64,000 bases of DNA from Brevundimonas alba (GCF_011927945.1 NZ_JAATJM010000001.1:1497501-1561500), one strand, 5' to 3'. Shown: positions 51,349 to 61,044, counted from the stretch's first letter. Numbers and translations are program-made. Notes: generated by a model not told the origin, from the sequence alone.

Positions 51349-51353
51349 TCCCT
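51333..51353 (-). repeat. right AGGGATT heptamer array (3 units, inverted)
   Basis: Three units of AATCCCT, the complement of AGGGATT. The array contains the stop of the four-helix-bundle gene (TAA, 51346-51348) and of the converging kdsB (complement 51338-51340), whose last residues GIRD are also repeat-encoded. Confidence 0.9.
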
Positions 51354-52072
51354 ACTACCGCGCGCGCCGCTGCCAAGTCCGCCGGGCTGTCCACCGAGAG
51401 CGGGGCTTCGTCGATGACGGCGGCCCAGATCTGGAGCCCCATTTCGAGGGCGCGGAGCTGTTCCAGCTTTTCGCGGCGCTCCAGCGGTGAAGGCGGGGCG
51501 GCGCAGAAGCGTTCGAGGGCCGCGCGGCGGTAGCCGTAGAGGCCGATATGGCGCCAGACGGGTGCGTCGCCGTACAGGGTCGACCGGGTGAAATAGAGGG
51601 CGCGGCCGTGGGGCGCGCCTTCGGGGAGGGCGAGCACCGCCTTGACCACATCGGCATTGGCGCGGTCCGAGGCGTCGGCCTCACGGGCGACGAGGGTGGC
51701 GATGTCGCAGGACGGCTCGGCGTCCAGCAGGTTGGCGCAGGCGGTCGCGAGGCCGGGGTCGGCGAAGGGCATGTCGCCCTGCAGGTTGATCACCGCGTCG
51801 TGCCGGCCGTCCGGGTCGATGGCGTCGAGAGCCGCCCGGATGCGGTCGGAGCCGGACGGCAGATCGGGATCGGTCAGAACGGCGACCCCTCCGGCGGCCT
51901 CGACGGCCTCGACGATCTCGGGATCGCCGGCCGCGACCGCGACGGGCAGGCCCGATGCGACGGCCTGACGCCAGGCGCGGACGATCATCGGCTGGCCGCC
52001 GATGTCGGCGAGGGGCTTTCCGGGCAGGCGGGTCGCGGCCATTCGGGCCGGGATCAGAACGAGGGGGTTCAT
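51338..52072 (-). CDS. kdsB: 3-deoxy-manno-octulosonate cytidylyltransferase (CMP-KDO synthetase)
   Basis: 244-residue enzyme that activates KDO with CTP for lipopolysaccharide inner core synthesis. VLIPARMAATRLPGKPLADIGGQPMI is the CTP-binding start, followed by DLPSGSDRIRAAL, INLQGDMPF and the late HIGLYGYRRAALERF. Start at the ATG at complement 52072; an open frame continuing upstream is not family-like. The final GIRD comes from the AGGGATT array, so the true ancestral end may differ. Confidence 0.95.
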   Translation of the reverse strand: MNPLVLIPARMAATRLPGKPLADIGGQPMIVRAWRQAVASGLPVAVAAGDPEIVEAVEAAGGVAVLTDPDLPSGSDRIRAALDAIDPDGRHDAVINLQGDMPFADPGLATACANLLDAEPSCDIATLVAREADASDRANADVVKAVLALPEGAPHGRALYFTRSTLYGDAPVWRHIGLYGYRRAALERFCAAPPSPLERREKLEQLRALEMGLQIWAAVIDEAPLSVDSPADLAAARAVVGIRD

Positions 52073-52222
52073 CGTTACCTTCCTGCCTGCGACGCCGGGA
52101 CCGGGACAGGGACGCTCGGGGCCGGTTGCGAAGGTCGCGCTAGCGTGTAAGAGACGCCCACGCAAGAATCCGCCCGTCCGCACTCGCGGTCCGGGCCTCA
52201 AGAACGGGATGCGACGACGCGC

Positions 52223-52969
52223 ATGAGCGGCGATCTGAACGCGAACAAGATTTTGGGCGCCGTGCTGGCGACCGCCTTCGTCATCGTCGGCGTGCAGCAG
52301 GTTACGGGCGCGATCTACCACAGCGAAGCCCCTGAAAAGATGGGCTACTTCGTCGACGCGCCGGAAGAGGCCGCGGGCGGAGCCGCCGAGGTCGAGCTGG
52401 CTCCCGACTGGGGCACCGTCCTGCCGACCGCCGATCTGGCCGCCGGCGAGGCCGCCTTCGCGCGCTGCCAGACGTGCCACAACATCGCCGCCGGCGGTCC
52501 GAACGGCACCGGCCCGAACCTGTACGGCGTCGTCGGCCGTGCGGTCGCCAGCCACGGGGGCTTCGCCTATTCCGACGCCATGGTCGCGCACAAAGCCGAG
52601 GCGCCGACCTGGTCTCTGGACGCGCTGGACGAGTTCCTGACCGCGCCGGGCCGCGTCGTGCAGGGCACCAAGATGTCGTTCGCCGGCATCCGCGACACCC
52701 AGACCCGGGTCAATCTGATCGCCTGGCTGCGTTCGCAAGGCTCGGGCGGCTACGCCATCCCGGCGCCCGATCCCACCCGCCAGCCGGGCGCTGCCCCGGC
52801 CGCCGGCGCGGCTCCGGCCGCCGAAGGCGCGCAGGACGCTGCGGCTGCGAACAACGGCCAGAACGGCGGTGCGCCGGAGACGGGCGCCGCCGCCCGTCCG
52901 GAAACCCAGACCTCGCCGGTGGCTCCGCCGCCGTCGGACAGCAACAGCAACAACAACACCGAACGCTAG
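52223..52969 (+). CDS. membrane-anchored class I cytochrome c (CycM/c552 type)
   Basis: 248 residues with an uncleaved N-terminal anchor (KILGAVLATAFVIVGVQQV), a short linker, heme site Cys82-x-x-Cys85-His86 (CQTCH) and axial Met151 in GTKMSFAG. Homologues carry electrons from the bc1 complex to cytochrome oxidase. The last about 75 residues are an Ala/Pro/Gly tail ending in a Ser/Asn run (SDSNSNNN), longer than usual. Divergent from kdsB and ended by a strong terminator. Confidence 0.92.
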   Translation: MSGDLNANKILGAVLATAFVIVGVQQVTGAIYHSEAPEKMGYFVDAPEEAAGGAAEVELAPDWGTVLPTADLAAGEAAFARCQTCHNIAAGGPNGTGPNLYGVVGRAVASHGGFAYSDAMVAHKAEAPTWSLDALDEFLTAPGRVVQGTKMSFAGIRDTQTRVNLIAWLRSQGSGGYAIPAPDPTRQPGAAPAAGAAPAAEGAQDAAAANNGQNGGAPETGAAARPETQTSPVAPPPSDSNSNNNTER

Positions 52970-52991
52970 GCCGCACGCCGGCCATGGCCTG

Positions 52992-53023
52992 AACGGGCGT
53001 CCGCAGCCGCGGACGCCCGTTTT
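52992..53023 (+). terminator. intrinsic terminator after cytochrome c
   Basis: ACGGGCGTCCGC, loop AGCC, GCGGACGCCCGT followed by TTT, 22 bp behind the gene and directly before the stop of converging amtB; likely used from both sides. Confidence 0.88.
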
Positions 53024-54337
53024 CTATTGGTGGATGGTCTCGCCGTGCTGGGTGTAGTCGAGGCCCTCGATCTCCTCTTCCTTCGGCACCCGCAGGCCGG
53101 TGGTGAATTTGCACACCATCAGGATGAGGAAGGTGCCGACGCCGCTCCAGGCCACGACGGCCGCCAAGCCGATGGCCTGGTTCAGCAGGTTGGCGCTCGC
53201 GGCTGCGGGGTTGATCGCGGTGGTGGCGAAGACGCCGGTCAGCAGGGCCCCGACGATGCCGCCGACGCCGTGCAGTCCGAAGGCGTCGAGGCTGTCGTCG
53301 TATTTCAGCGCGCGCTTGAGCCAGACCGCGCCAGCGTAGCAGGCGGGGCCCGAGATCAGGCCGATGAAGAAGGCGCCCTTGGGGTCGACCAGACCGGCGG
53401 CGGGGGTGATGCCGACGAGGCCTGCGACCAGGCCGGACAGCAGGCCGAGCAGGGTCGGACGCCTGTGGTCGATCCACTCGACCACGATCCAGCCGATGGC
53501 GGCGGCCGCGGCCGCCAGAATGGTGTTGAAGGCGGCCACGCCCGCGATTCCGTCCGCGGCCCAGGCCGAGCCGGCGTTGAAGCCGAGCCATCCGACCAGC
53601 AGCAGGCCCGCCCCGATGGCGGTGAAGGCGAGGTTGTGCGGCGCCATGTTGTCCCGGCCGAAGCCGTGGCGGGGGCCCAGCACGAGCGCGGCCACAAGGC
53701 CGGCGACCCCGGCGTTGACGTGGACCACCGCGCCGCCGGCGAAGTCGAGGACGCCGAGCGAGCCCATCCAGCCGCCGCCCCAGACCTGATGGCAGATCGG
53801 CGCATAGACCAGCAGGTGCCACAGGAAGAAGAACAGGATGGAGGCCGAGAATTTGATCCGCTCGGCGAAGGCGCCGGCGATCAGGGCCGGGGTGATGATG
53901 GCGAAGGTCAGCTGGTAGGCGATCCACAGGAACTCGGGCAGGCCCGGCGCGAGGCTGTGCGCCGTGGACGGCGTGACGCCATTCAGGAAGGCGGCCTGCA
54001 ATCCGCCGACGAAGCCGTTGGTCGCCACGCCGCTGGAGCCGAAGGACAGGCTGTAGCCGGCCACGAACCACAGCACGGTGACGATGGCGAAGGCGGCGGT
54101 GGAGTGGGCGAGGGTGGCGATGACGTTCTTGCGCCGCACCATGCCGCCGTAGAACAGGGCCAGCCCCGGCAGGGTCATCATCAGGACCAGGGCGGTCGAG
54201 GTCAGGATCCAGGCCGAGGACGCCTCGTTGAGCGCGAGCTGAGCCTGATGAGCCAGAAGGGCCGGGGCGGCCGAGGCTGAAGATACGGCGGCGAGGCTCG
54301 CGACAAGGGCGAGGGCGGCGGCGAGAAGTCGGTTCAT
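53024..54337 (-). CDS. amtB: ammonium transporter Amt
   Basis: 437-residue channel. A cleavable signal peptide precedes AWILTSTALVLMMTLPGLALFYGGMVR, the family start. The twin-His pore is in NVAGLVAALVLG-type context (VHVNAGVAGLVAALV) and LDAFGLHGVGGIVGALLTG. Start at the ATG at complement 54337. No glnK, the usual partner, is next to it. Control may come through the upstream palindromes. Confidence 0.95.
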   Translation of the reverse strand: MNRLLAAALALVASLAAVSSASAAPALLAHQAQLALNEASSAWILTSTALVLMMTLPGLALFYGGMVRRKNVIATLAHSTAAFAIVTVLWFVAGYSLSFGSSGVATNGFVGGLQAAFLNGVTPSTAHSLAPGLPEFLWIAYQLTFAIITPALIAGAFAERIKFSASILFFFLWHLLVYAPICHQVWGGGWMGSLGVLDFAGGAVVHVNAGVAGLVAALVLGPRHGFGRDNMAPHNLAFTAIGAGLLLVGWLGFNAGSAWAADGIAGVAAFNTILAAAAAAIGWIVVEWIDHRRPTLLGLLSGLVAGLVGITPAAGLVDPKGAFFIGLISGPACYAGAVWLKRALKYDDSLDAFGLHGVGGIVGALLTGVFATTAINPAAASANLLNQAIGLAAVVAWSGVGTFLILMVCKFTTGLRVPKEEEIEGLDYTQHGETIHQ

Positions 54338-54452
54338 GCGGCGTCCGGGCTGGGAGCTTCGAAATCTCGGCCCGAATCCGCGTCCGGCGCCACGGAGACA
54401 GACAGGACTATATTGCGCTGCAACAGGCAATAGATTTCGCAGACCGGCGTCT

Positions 54453-54468
54453 CACGTTTGGAAACGTG
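54453..54468. promoter_or_regulatory. palindrome in the amtB/M16 divergent region
   Basis: CACGTTT-GG-AAACGTG: perfect 7-bp arms with 2-bp centre, about midway in the 298-bp gap between amtB and the M16 gene. No other gene in the gap. The regulator is unknown. Confidence 0.5.
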
Positions 54469-54635
54469 CCCCCTGTACGCCAGGCGGGGTCGACACAGCA
54501 TGAACCTGCCTTCGGCCTTCGCAGGGGCGAACCCGAGCCGGGGGACGCGCGAAATTCGCCCCTTGCCAAGCAGCCGCGGGTTGTCGCCACTGTCGACAGC
54601 GCCTCGGCGCGACATGTCATTCAGGGGGTTATCTC

Positions 54636-57446
54636 ATGCGCACTGCCCGTCTCGCACTGCTCGGAGGCGCGGCCTCGGCCGTCCTTCTCCTCGCCACCGC
54701 CGCACAGGCCCAGACTGTCGATGTGGCGGTCGCGCCGGCCGCCGCCGCGGCTCAGTCGAGGGAGCGGCTGGCGCCCCTGCCCGACGTCGACATCCCCTTC
54801 ACCAAATTCACGCTCGACAACGGCCTGACGGTGATCGTCCACGAGGACCACAAGGCCCCGATCGTGGCGGTGAATATCTGGTACCACGTCGGTTCCAAGA
54901 ACGAGCCCGAGGCCCGGTCCGGCTTCGCCCACCTGTTCGAACACCTGATGTTCAACGGGTCGGAGAACTACAACACCGACTTCTTCAAGGGCACGGAGCT
55001 GCTGGGCGCGACCGACCAGAACGGGACCACCAACACCGACCGCACCAACTATTTCCAGAACGTGCCGACGACGGCGCTCGATTCCATCCTGTGGCTGGAG
55101 AGCGACCGGATGGGCCACCTCATCGGCGCGATCGACCAGGCGCGTCTGGATGAGCAGCGCGGCGTCGTCCAGAACGAGAAGCGCCAGGGCGAGACCCAGC
55201 CGTACGGCCGCGTCTTCAACGCCATCACCGCCGCGACCTGGCCCGACGAGCATCCTTACGGCCACACCGTCATCGGTTCGATGGAGGACCTGAACGCCGC
55301 GGATGTGGCGACGGTGCAGCAGTGGTTCCGCGACTACTACGGCGCGGCCAACGCCGTGATCGTGCTGGCCGGCGACATCACGCCGGAAGTCGCGCGCGAG
55401 AAGGTGCAGCGCTACTTCGGCGATATTCCCTCGGGCCCGCCCGTCACCCAGCCGCGCCGCATGGTGGCGCCGATGGTCGGGGCCCAGCGCGAGGTCATGT
55501 ACGACCGGGTCGGCCAGCCGCGCCTCTACAAGGTGTGGAACACCACCCCGTCCGGCGAGGCCGACACCGACTATCTGCAGATGGTCGCCGACGTCCTGAC
55601 CTCGGGACGTTCGTCGCGTCTCTACAAGCGGCTGGTCATCGACGATCAGTTGGCGACGTCGGTGCAGGCCGGGGCGGGCGGACGCGAGATCGCGGGCCAG
55701 TTCACGGTCGTGGCCACGGCCAAGGCCGGCGGCGACCTCGGCCGGATCGAGGCTATCATCGACGAGGAGATGGCGCGTCTGCTGCGTGACGGCCCAACGG
55801 CGATCGAGCTGGAGCGGGTGCGGACGCAGACGGCCGCGGGCTATATCCGCGGTCTCGAGCGGATCGGCGGTTTCGGCGGCAAGTCCGATCGTCTGGCCCA
55901 GTCGGAGGTCTTCCTCGGCGATCCGGGCGCCTGGCGTACAAGCTACCAGCGGGTCGTCGATGCGACGCCGCGCAACCTGACCGACGCGGGCCGTCGCTGG
56001 CTGACTGACGGCAGCTACAGCCTCGAGGTCCTGCCGTTCCCGGATTATTCGGTGGCCCAGACCGGCGTCGACCGCAGCGCGGGCTTGCCGCCCGCCGGCC
56101 CGGCCGCCCAGGCCGTGTTCCCGAACGTGGAGCATGCCCAGCTGTCCAACGGCCTGAAGGTCCTGCTGGTCCAGCGCGAGGGCGTGCCGACCGTCAGCAT
56201 GAATCTGGTGCTCGACGCCGGGGCGGTTGTCGATCCCGACGACAAGGCGGGTCTGGCCCAGCTGGCGCCGCAGGTGATGACCAATGGCACGGACGAGCTG
56301 ACCGCGCTGGAAATCAGCGACCGGCTGCAGCTGCTGGGCGCCACGCTCGGCGCGGGCTCGGGCAGCAATGCCACCAATGTGTCGATGACGGCCCTGACGG
56401 CGCGGCTGGATCCGTCGCTGGATCTCTATGCCGACGTGATCCTGAACCCGGCCTTCCGTCAGGAAGATTTCCAGCGGGTGCAGGTGCAGCAGATCGCCGG
56501 CATCCAGCAGGGACGGCGCAACCCGGGCACCATCGCCCGCACGGTGCTGAACCGCGAGCTCTATGGTCCGACCAGCCCCTATGGCCGTCCGCTGTCGGGG
56601 ACGGAGGCGACGGTGGGCGCGATCACGACCGCCGACGCCGAGGCCTGGCACGACACCTGGTTCCGGCCGGACAACGCCACCCTCGTCGTGGTCGGCGACG
56701 TCAGCCTGGCGGAACTGACGCCGAAGCTGGAGCGGGCCTTCGCCAACTGGCAGGCGCCGTCCTCGCCGATGCCGGCCAAGCCGGGCCCGGCCGACGCGCC
56801 GGACGCCGGGCCGGTGCGCGTCCTGATCGTGGACCGGGCGGGGCCGCAGTCGACCATCCTCGGCGGCCGCGTGGTGGATGCGTTCGATCCGGCCCGCGAG
56901 CCGGCCATCGACACCATGAACACCGCGCTCGGCGGCGCCTTCACCAGCCGGATCAACATGAACCTGCGTGAGGCCAAGGGCTGGTCCTACGGCGCGGGCG
57001 GCGGGGTGCCCTACGGCCGCGGCGAGCGGGTCTATTCCGTCAGCGCCGGGGTCCAGTCGGACAAGACGGCCGAGAGCCTGGCCGAGCTGCGCCGCGAGCT
57101 GACCGAGGTGGTGGGTACGCGCCCGCTGACCGACGAGGAGATCGCGGCGGCCCGTTCCAACATGGTGCAGGGCATGGCCGGCAACTGGGAAACCAATGCC
57201 GCCATCGCCGGCGAGCTTCAGAACATGGTCGTCTGGGGCGTGCCGGAAAACTACTACGACACCTACGCCCAGCGGGTTTCCGGCATGACCGGGCAGCAGG
57301 CGACGGAGGCGGCGCGCGCGGTGGTGGGCGCGGGGCCGACGACGTGGGTGGTGGTGGGCGACCGGGCCTCGATCGAGCCGAAGATCCGGGCGCTGAACAT
57401 CGGCGAGGTGATCGTCGTCGACGCGGACGGCCGGCCGATCCAGTAG
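54636..57446 (+). CDS. M16-family zinc peptidase, two fused halves, exported
   Basis: 936-residue periplasmic pitrilysin-type peptidase. A signal peptide (LLATAAQAQ) precedes the first half with the inverse zinc motif HLFEH (99-103) in SGFAHLFEHLMFNGS and a distal Glu in RGVVQNEKRQ. The second half (from about 490, VEHAQLSNGLKVLLVQREG) keeps the fold without the zinc motif, as in active/inactive pairs. KGWSYGAGGGVPYG near the end is the usual Arg/Tyr substrate-binding region. Single-gene unit with its own terminator. Confidence 0.93.
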   Translation: MRTARLALLGGAASAVLLLATAAQAQTVDVAVAPAAAAAQSRERLAPLPDVDIPFTKFTLDNGLTVIVHEDHKAPIVAVNIWYHVGSKNEPEARSGFAHLFEHLMFNGSENYNTDFFKGTELLGATDQNGTTNTDRTNYFQNVPTTALDSILWLESDRMGHLIGAIDQARLDEQRGVVQNEKRQGETQPYGRVFNAITAATWPDEHPYGHTVIGSMEDLNAADVATVQQWFRDYYGAANAVIVLAGDITPEVAREKVQRYFGDIPSGPPVTQPRRMVAPMVGAQREVMYDRVGQPRLYKVWNTTPSGEADTDYLQMVADVLTSGRSSRLYKRLVIDDQLATSVQAGAGGREIAGQFTVVATAKAGGDLGRIEAIIDEEMARLLRDGPTAIELERVRTQTAAGYIRGLERIGGFGGKSDRLAQSEVFLGDPGAWRTSYQRVVDATPRNLTDAGRRWLTDGSYSLEVLPFPDYSVAQTGVDRSAGLPPAGPAAQAVFPNVEHAQLSNGLKVLLVQREGVPTVSMNLVLDAGAVVDPDDKAGLAQLAPQVMTNGTDELTALEISDRLQLLGATLGAGSGSNATNVSMTALTARLDPSLDLYADVILNPAFRQEDFQRVQVQQIAGIQQGRRNPGTIARTVLNRELYGPTSPYGRPLSGTEATVGAITTADAEAWHDTWFRPDNATLVVVGDVSLAELTPKLERAFANWQAPSSPMPAKPGPADAPDAGPVRVLIVDRAGPQSTILGGRVVDAFDPAREPAIDTMNTALGGAFTSRINMNLREAKGWSYGAGGGVPYGRGERVYSVSAGVQSDKTAESLAELRRELTEVVGTRPLTDEEIAAARSNMVQGMAGNWETNAAIAGELQNMVVWGVPENYYDTYAQRVSGMTGQQATEAARAVVGAGPTTWVVVGDRASIEPKIRALNIGEVIVVDADGRPIQ

Positions 57447-57463
57447 GCCTCTCGGGTGATGGC

Positions 57464-57496
57464 GAAGGGCGGGGCCGGCGACGGCTCCGCCCTTTC
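57464..57496. terminator. intrinsic terminator after the M16 gene
   Basis: AAGGGCGGGGCC, loop GGCGAC, GGCTCCGCCCTTT. Nearly the same stem as the POT terminator at 35317. Confidence 0.82.
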
Positions 57497-57508
57497 GTTT
57501 GCGTGGCG

Positions 57509-58528
57509 TCAGGCGCCGTAGAAGTCGCGGTACCAGTCAACGAAGCGGCGCACGCCGACGTCGATGGGGGTGGACTGGCTGTAGCCCAGAGCGGCCTGGG
57601 TCTCCGAGATGTCGGCCTCGGTGCGGGCGACGTCGCCGTCCTGCACCGGCATCAGATTGAGCTCGGCCTTGCGACCCAGCGCCTCCTCCAGCACCTCGAT
57701 GTAGCGCATCAGCGGCTCGCGGCGGCCGGCACCGAGGTTGAGGATGCGCCACGGGGCCACGCCGCTGGTCGAGGGGTCCGGCCTGGTCGCATCCCACGCC
57801 GGATCGATGCGGGCCGGCTGGTCGAGGGCGGCGATCACGCCGGAGACGATGTCGTCCACATAGGTGAAGTCGCGCTCCATCTTGCCGTGGCCGTAGACGT
57901 CGATGGGGCGGCCCTCGAGGATGGCCTTGGTGAACTTGAACAGCGCCATGTCCGGCCGGCCCCACGGTCCGTAGACGGTGAAGAAGCGCAGGCCGGTCGA
58001 GGGGAAGCCGAACAGGTGGGAGTAGGAGTGGGCCATCGCCTCATTGGCGATCTTGGTGGCGGCATAGACCGTCATCGGATGGGCCACGCCCTGCTTCACC
58101 GAGAAGGGCAGGGCGCCGTTGGCCCCGAAGGCGGAACTGGTCGAGGCGAAGACCAGATGGTCGGCCTGCACGGCGCGGGCGCCTTCGAGGATGGTCAGGA
58201 AGCCGACGACGTTGGAGTCGATGTAGCTCTCGGGCTGTTCGAGGCTGTAGCGGACCCCCGCCTGGGCCCCGAGGTGGACGATGCGGCGGGGGGCGTGCTG
58301 CGCAAACAGGGCGGCCATGCCCGGGCGGTCGGCGAGGTCGAGGGTGTGGTGGATATAGTTCGGCTGGGCCTGCAGCCGTTCCAGCCGGGCCTGTTTCAGG
58401 GCCGGGTCGTAGTAGCTGTTGAGATTGTCGAGGCCGACCACCGTCTCGCCGCGCGCCAGCAGGCGCTGCGCCGTGTGGAAGCCGATGAAGCCGGCCGAAC
58501 CGGTGACGAGGACGGGGCCCTTGCTCAT
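57509..58528 (-). CDS. UDP-glucuronate 4-epimerase-like NAD-dependent epimerase
   Basis: 339-residue short-chain dehydrogenase/epimerase. NAD-binding VTGSAGFIGFHTAQRL, the LDNLNSYYDPALKQARL stretch typical of UDP-glucuronate epimerases (CapI/LspL), Ser in STSSAFGAN, catalytic YAATK and RFFTVYGPWGRPDMA. It makes UDP-galacturonate for surface polysaccharides. No other polysaccharide gene is next to it. Confidence 0.93.
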   Translation of the reverse strand: MSKGPVLVTGSAGFIGFHTAQRLLARGETVVGLDNLNSYYDPALKQARLERLQAQPNYIHHTLDLADRPGMAALFAQHAPRRIVHLGAQAGVRYSLEQPESYIDSNVVGFLTILEGARAVQADHLVFASTSSAFGANGALPFSVKQGVAHPMTVYAATKIANEAMAHSYSHLFGFPSTGLRFFTVYGPWGRPDMALFKFTKAILEGRPIDVYGHGKMERDFTYVDDIVSGVIAALDQPARIDPAWDATRPDPSTSGVAPWRILNLGAGRREPLMRYIEVLEEALGRKAELNLMPVQDGDVARTEADISETQAALGYSQSTPIDVGVRRFVDWYRDFYGA

Positions 58529-58566
58529 CCGTCCTCGTTACCGCCCGCCGCCGCCGACCGCCAGAG

Positions 58567-61044
58567 TCAGCGGGCGTATCTCTCCTCTACCGGGGCGTAG
58601 CGGTCCCAGATGGCGCGGTCGGCGAGGGAGCGGAGGAGCTTGATGTATTCGGCGTGGGTCCAGGCCAGCGGAGTGGCGGAGTTGGTGCCTTCACCGGGAC
58701 GGTAGTCGTGGGCGGTGTCGTCGCCGACGCCGTCCCAGACCTGTTCGGGCAGCAGCAGGCCGCCGTTGGCGAAGGACTCCATGCCGCGGACGTAGGTCTG
58801 GCGGATGCCGTTCAGCTGAGCCTGCGTCCAGCCGGTGTCGGCCGAGGGATGCTGCAGGGCGGCGGCCAGTTCGTACTGGCCGCGCTCGCCGGTGAAGATG
58901 GGCCAGAGGCGGCCGCGCTGACCCGCGTGCATCTCGCCGCCGACGCCGTAGTTCCCGCCCGTGTCGGTCTGCTCGCCATAGCCGTCGTTGCCGTAGCGGC
59001 GGAAGGCCGGGACGCCGTTGATGTCGTAGCGCACGCGGAAGCGGTCCTCGCGGGTCTGGTCGTCATACTCGGGCAGGCTGGCGAGGATGGACGGGGCGTC
59101 AGGCGCGCGGACGCCGTAGCGGACCAGTTCGAGGAAGCCGCCGTCGACGATACGGTCCTCGGGCATGGCGGGCTGGCCGTTGTTTTCGCCCAGCGGATTG
59201 TGGTCGTTCGGGTTCTCGTTGCGGCTCAGGCGGATGAAATAGTCGCCGTCGCCCCACGGGCCGTCGGTGGTGAACATCCGGGCCTCGACCTTCGAGGCGT
59301 AGTCGTCGGCGGCGGCCTGGTAGCGGGTCGCGGAGGCGGCATCACCGGAAGCGCGGGCGATGTCGGCGGCCACGGTCAGGCCGGTGATGACGGCGGCGGT
59401 GGTGGAGGGGGAATAGCCCTCCTGCTCCTCCCAGCGCTCCTGCTGGGTCCAGGGCGGGGTGATCTGGCGGTCGTTCCACAGCAGGCCGATCTTGCCGCCG
59501 TCGACGAGGAAGTCGGCGGCCGGCTTGATCATGCCGGCGTACATGCGGGCCATCTCGGAGTCGGTGACGAGGCCGGCCTTCCACAGCTTCCAGCCCAGCA
59601 TGATCGGCATGGCGGTCTGGTCGAGCTGGACGCCGACCCATTCGATCTCGCCGTCGACGTGGGTCTTCTGCAGGAACCAGCCGGTGGCGCCCGTATTGCC
59701 CGGCGTCTGCGCATCGACCTGCACCTGCGGCAGGTAGCGGAAGGCGGCCAGCGGCGTCTCCTCGTCCCCGAGGGCCAGCAGGGCCATGGCCACCTGATAG
59801 AAGTCGCGCGGCCAGACGGCCTTGTAGCCGGTCGAGGGATTGGTCGCGTCGACGGTGTCGCCCCACGGATTGGACAGGGAGGCGATGAGGGCGCCGGCGT
59901 GGGTGCGATCCTCCTGCACCTTGAGCATCAGGGCGGAGGCGTATGCGAGCTTACCGCCATCGGTCGATTGCTCCGCAATGCGGGGAAGCTGGTCGAGGGA
60001 GGCGATGTAGTCCTCCCAGCCGACGCGTTCGCCCTCGCCGTTGAAGCGGCGGAGGACCTCGTCGAGGCCGGTGGTGGTCGTGGCCTCGATCGCGGCGTCT
60101 GCTTCCGCCTCAGAGGCGCCGAAGCCGATCACGAAGCTCCGTTCGGCCGTCTCACCCTCGGTGATGGGACCCATCGCACCGGTGAGCATGAGGTTGCCGG
60201 CCGTCTCACCGGTCGATGCGTAGGCATGATCGAGACGGCCATCGGCAAGGTCGGCGAGGCCATCCGACTGGCCTACAAAGCCCACGCTCGTGGCGGCAAA
60301 GGGTCGTCCGGGGCGGAGCACCAGATGCACGCCGTCTTCCCAAGCGTGCAGTCTTGACGGCAGGAAGCCGGAGGCGTCGCCGTCCACGATCATCGTGCTT
60401 GTCGATGCGTCGCCGCGGTCCCCCACCCCGGTATTGGCCATGTGCGGCTCGAGCAGGAGATAGGGCGTGATCCGTCCCCTGAGAGCACGGATGGAGGCCT
60501 GGATCACCAGGCTTTGGCTGTCGGGGTCGGTGTAGATCCGCTTTTCGATCTCGAAGCGGCCCTGTTTGTCGGTGGTGATGACGCGGTACGCGGGCGACAG
60601 CGGGCGGCCCTGCGCGTCGGTGTGCAGGTATTCGGTGCGATGGGTGGTGTCGGTTCCCTCGACCGACAAGCCGGTGTCGGTGACCACGGCGAAGCGCAGC
60701 TGCTTGATCTGGGCTTGGTGGATCAGGCCGTACATGGTCTCGGTCAGGACGCCGTCGGCGAGGGAGAACCAGACGCGCGAAACTTCGCCGGTGCGGCCGC
60801 CGTCGCGATACTGGCCGTCGACATAGGCCTCGTAGGATGCGCCGGCGCCGGTCTTGGCGGCGTTGACCCAGGTGGGTTTGTCGCCGGGCGCGCCGGGGGC
60901 GACGGAGGCGATTTCGGGCGCGACCTCCGACGGCGTCGCATCGTCGTGGCCGGGCATCAGCCCCTGCAGGGTCGAACAGCCGCCGAGGGCGGCCAGGGCG
61001 GCTCCGGCGAGAAGGCTGGAGATCAAGCGCATGGGGTGACTCAT
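58567..61044 (-). CDS. GH15 glucan 1,4-alpha-glucosidase (glucoamylase), lipoprotein
   Basis: 825 residues. A lipobox LGGC places it in the periplasm or outer membrane. An N-terminal beta-sandwich (about 50-330) precedes the (alpha/alpha)6 barrel, with GYKAVWPRDFYQVAMALLALG, the general acid region WEEQEGYSPSTTAAV, and the distal base region GLLLPEQVWDG. It releases glucose from the non-reducing ends of starch or maltodextrin. The ATG at complement 61044 overlaps the esterase stop as ATGA; the next ATG (61032) is also possible. Last gene of a four-gene coupled operon. Confidence 0.93.
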   Translation of the reverse strand: MSHPMRLISSLLAGAALAALGGCSTLQGLMPGHDDATPSEVAPEIASVAPGAPGDKPTWVNAAKTGAGASYEAYVDGQYRDGGRTGEVSRVWFSLADGVLTETMYGLIHQAQIKQLRFAVVTDTGLSVEGTDTTHRTEYLHTDAQGRPLSPAYRVITTDKQGRFEIEKRIYTDPDSQSLVIQASIRALRGRITPYLLLEPHMANTGVGDRGDASTSTMIVDGDASGFLPSRLHAWEDGVHLVLRPGRPFAATSVGFVGQSDGLADLADGRLDHAYASTGETAGNLMLTGAMGPITEGETAERSFVIGFGASEAEADAAIEATTTTGLDEVLRRFNGEGERVGWEDYIASLDQLPRIAEQSTDGGKLAYASALMLKVQEDRTHAGALIASLSNPWGDTVDATNPSTGYKAVWPRDFYQVAMALLALGDEETPLAAFRYLPQVQVDAQTPGNTGATGWFLQKTHVDGEIEWVGVQLDQTAMPIMLGWKLWKAGLVTDSEMARMYAGMIKPAADFLVDGGKIGLLWNDRQITPPWTQQERWEEQEGYSPSTTAAVITGLTVAADIARASGDAASATRYQAAADDYASKVEARMFTTDGPWGDGDYFIRLSRNENPNDHNPLGENNGQPAMPEDRIVDGGFLELVRYGVRAPDAPSILASLPEYDDQTREDRFRVRYDINGVPAFRRYGNDGYGEQTDTGGNYGVGGEMHAGQRGRLWPIFTGERGQYELAAALQHPSADTGWTQAQLNGIRQTYVRGMESFANGGLLLPEQVWDGVGDDTAHDYRPGEGTNSATPLAWTHAEYIKLLRSLADRAIWDRYAPVEERYAR

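Noticed and set aside
54458-55153. Arg/Pro-rich 231-residue frame over the start of the M16 gene
   Set aside because: Out-of-frame shadow; the M16 gene has a signal peptide and zinc motif in the other frame.
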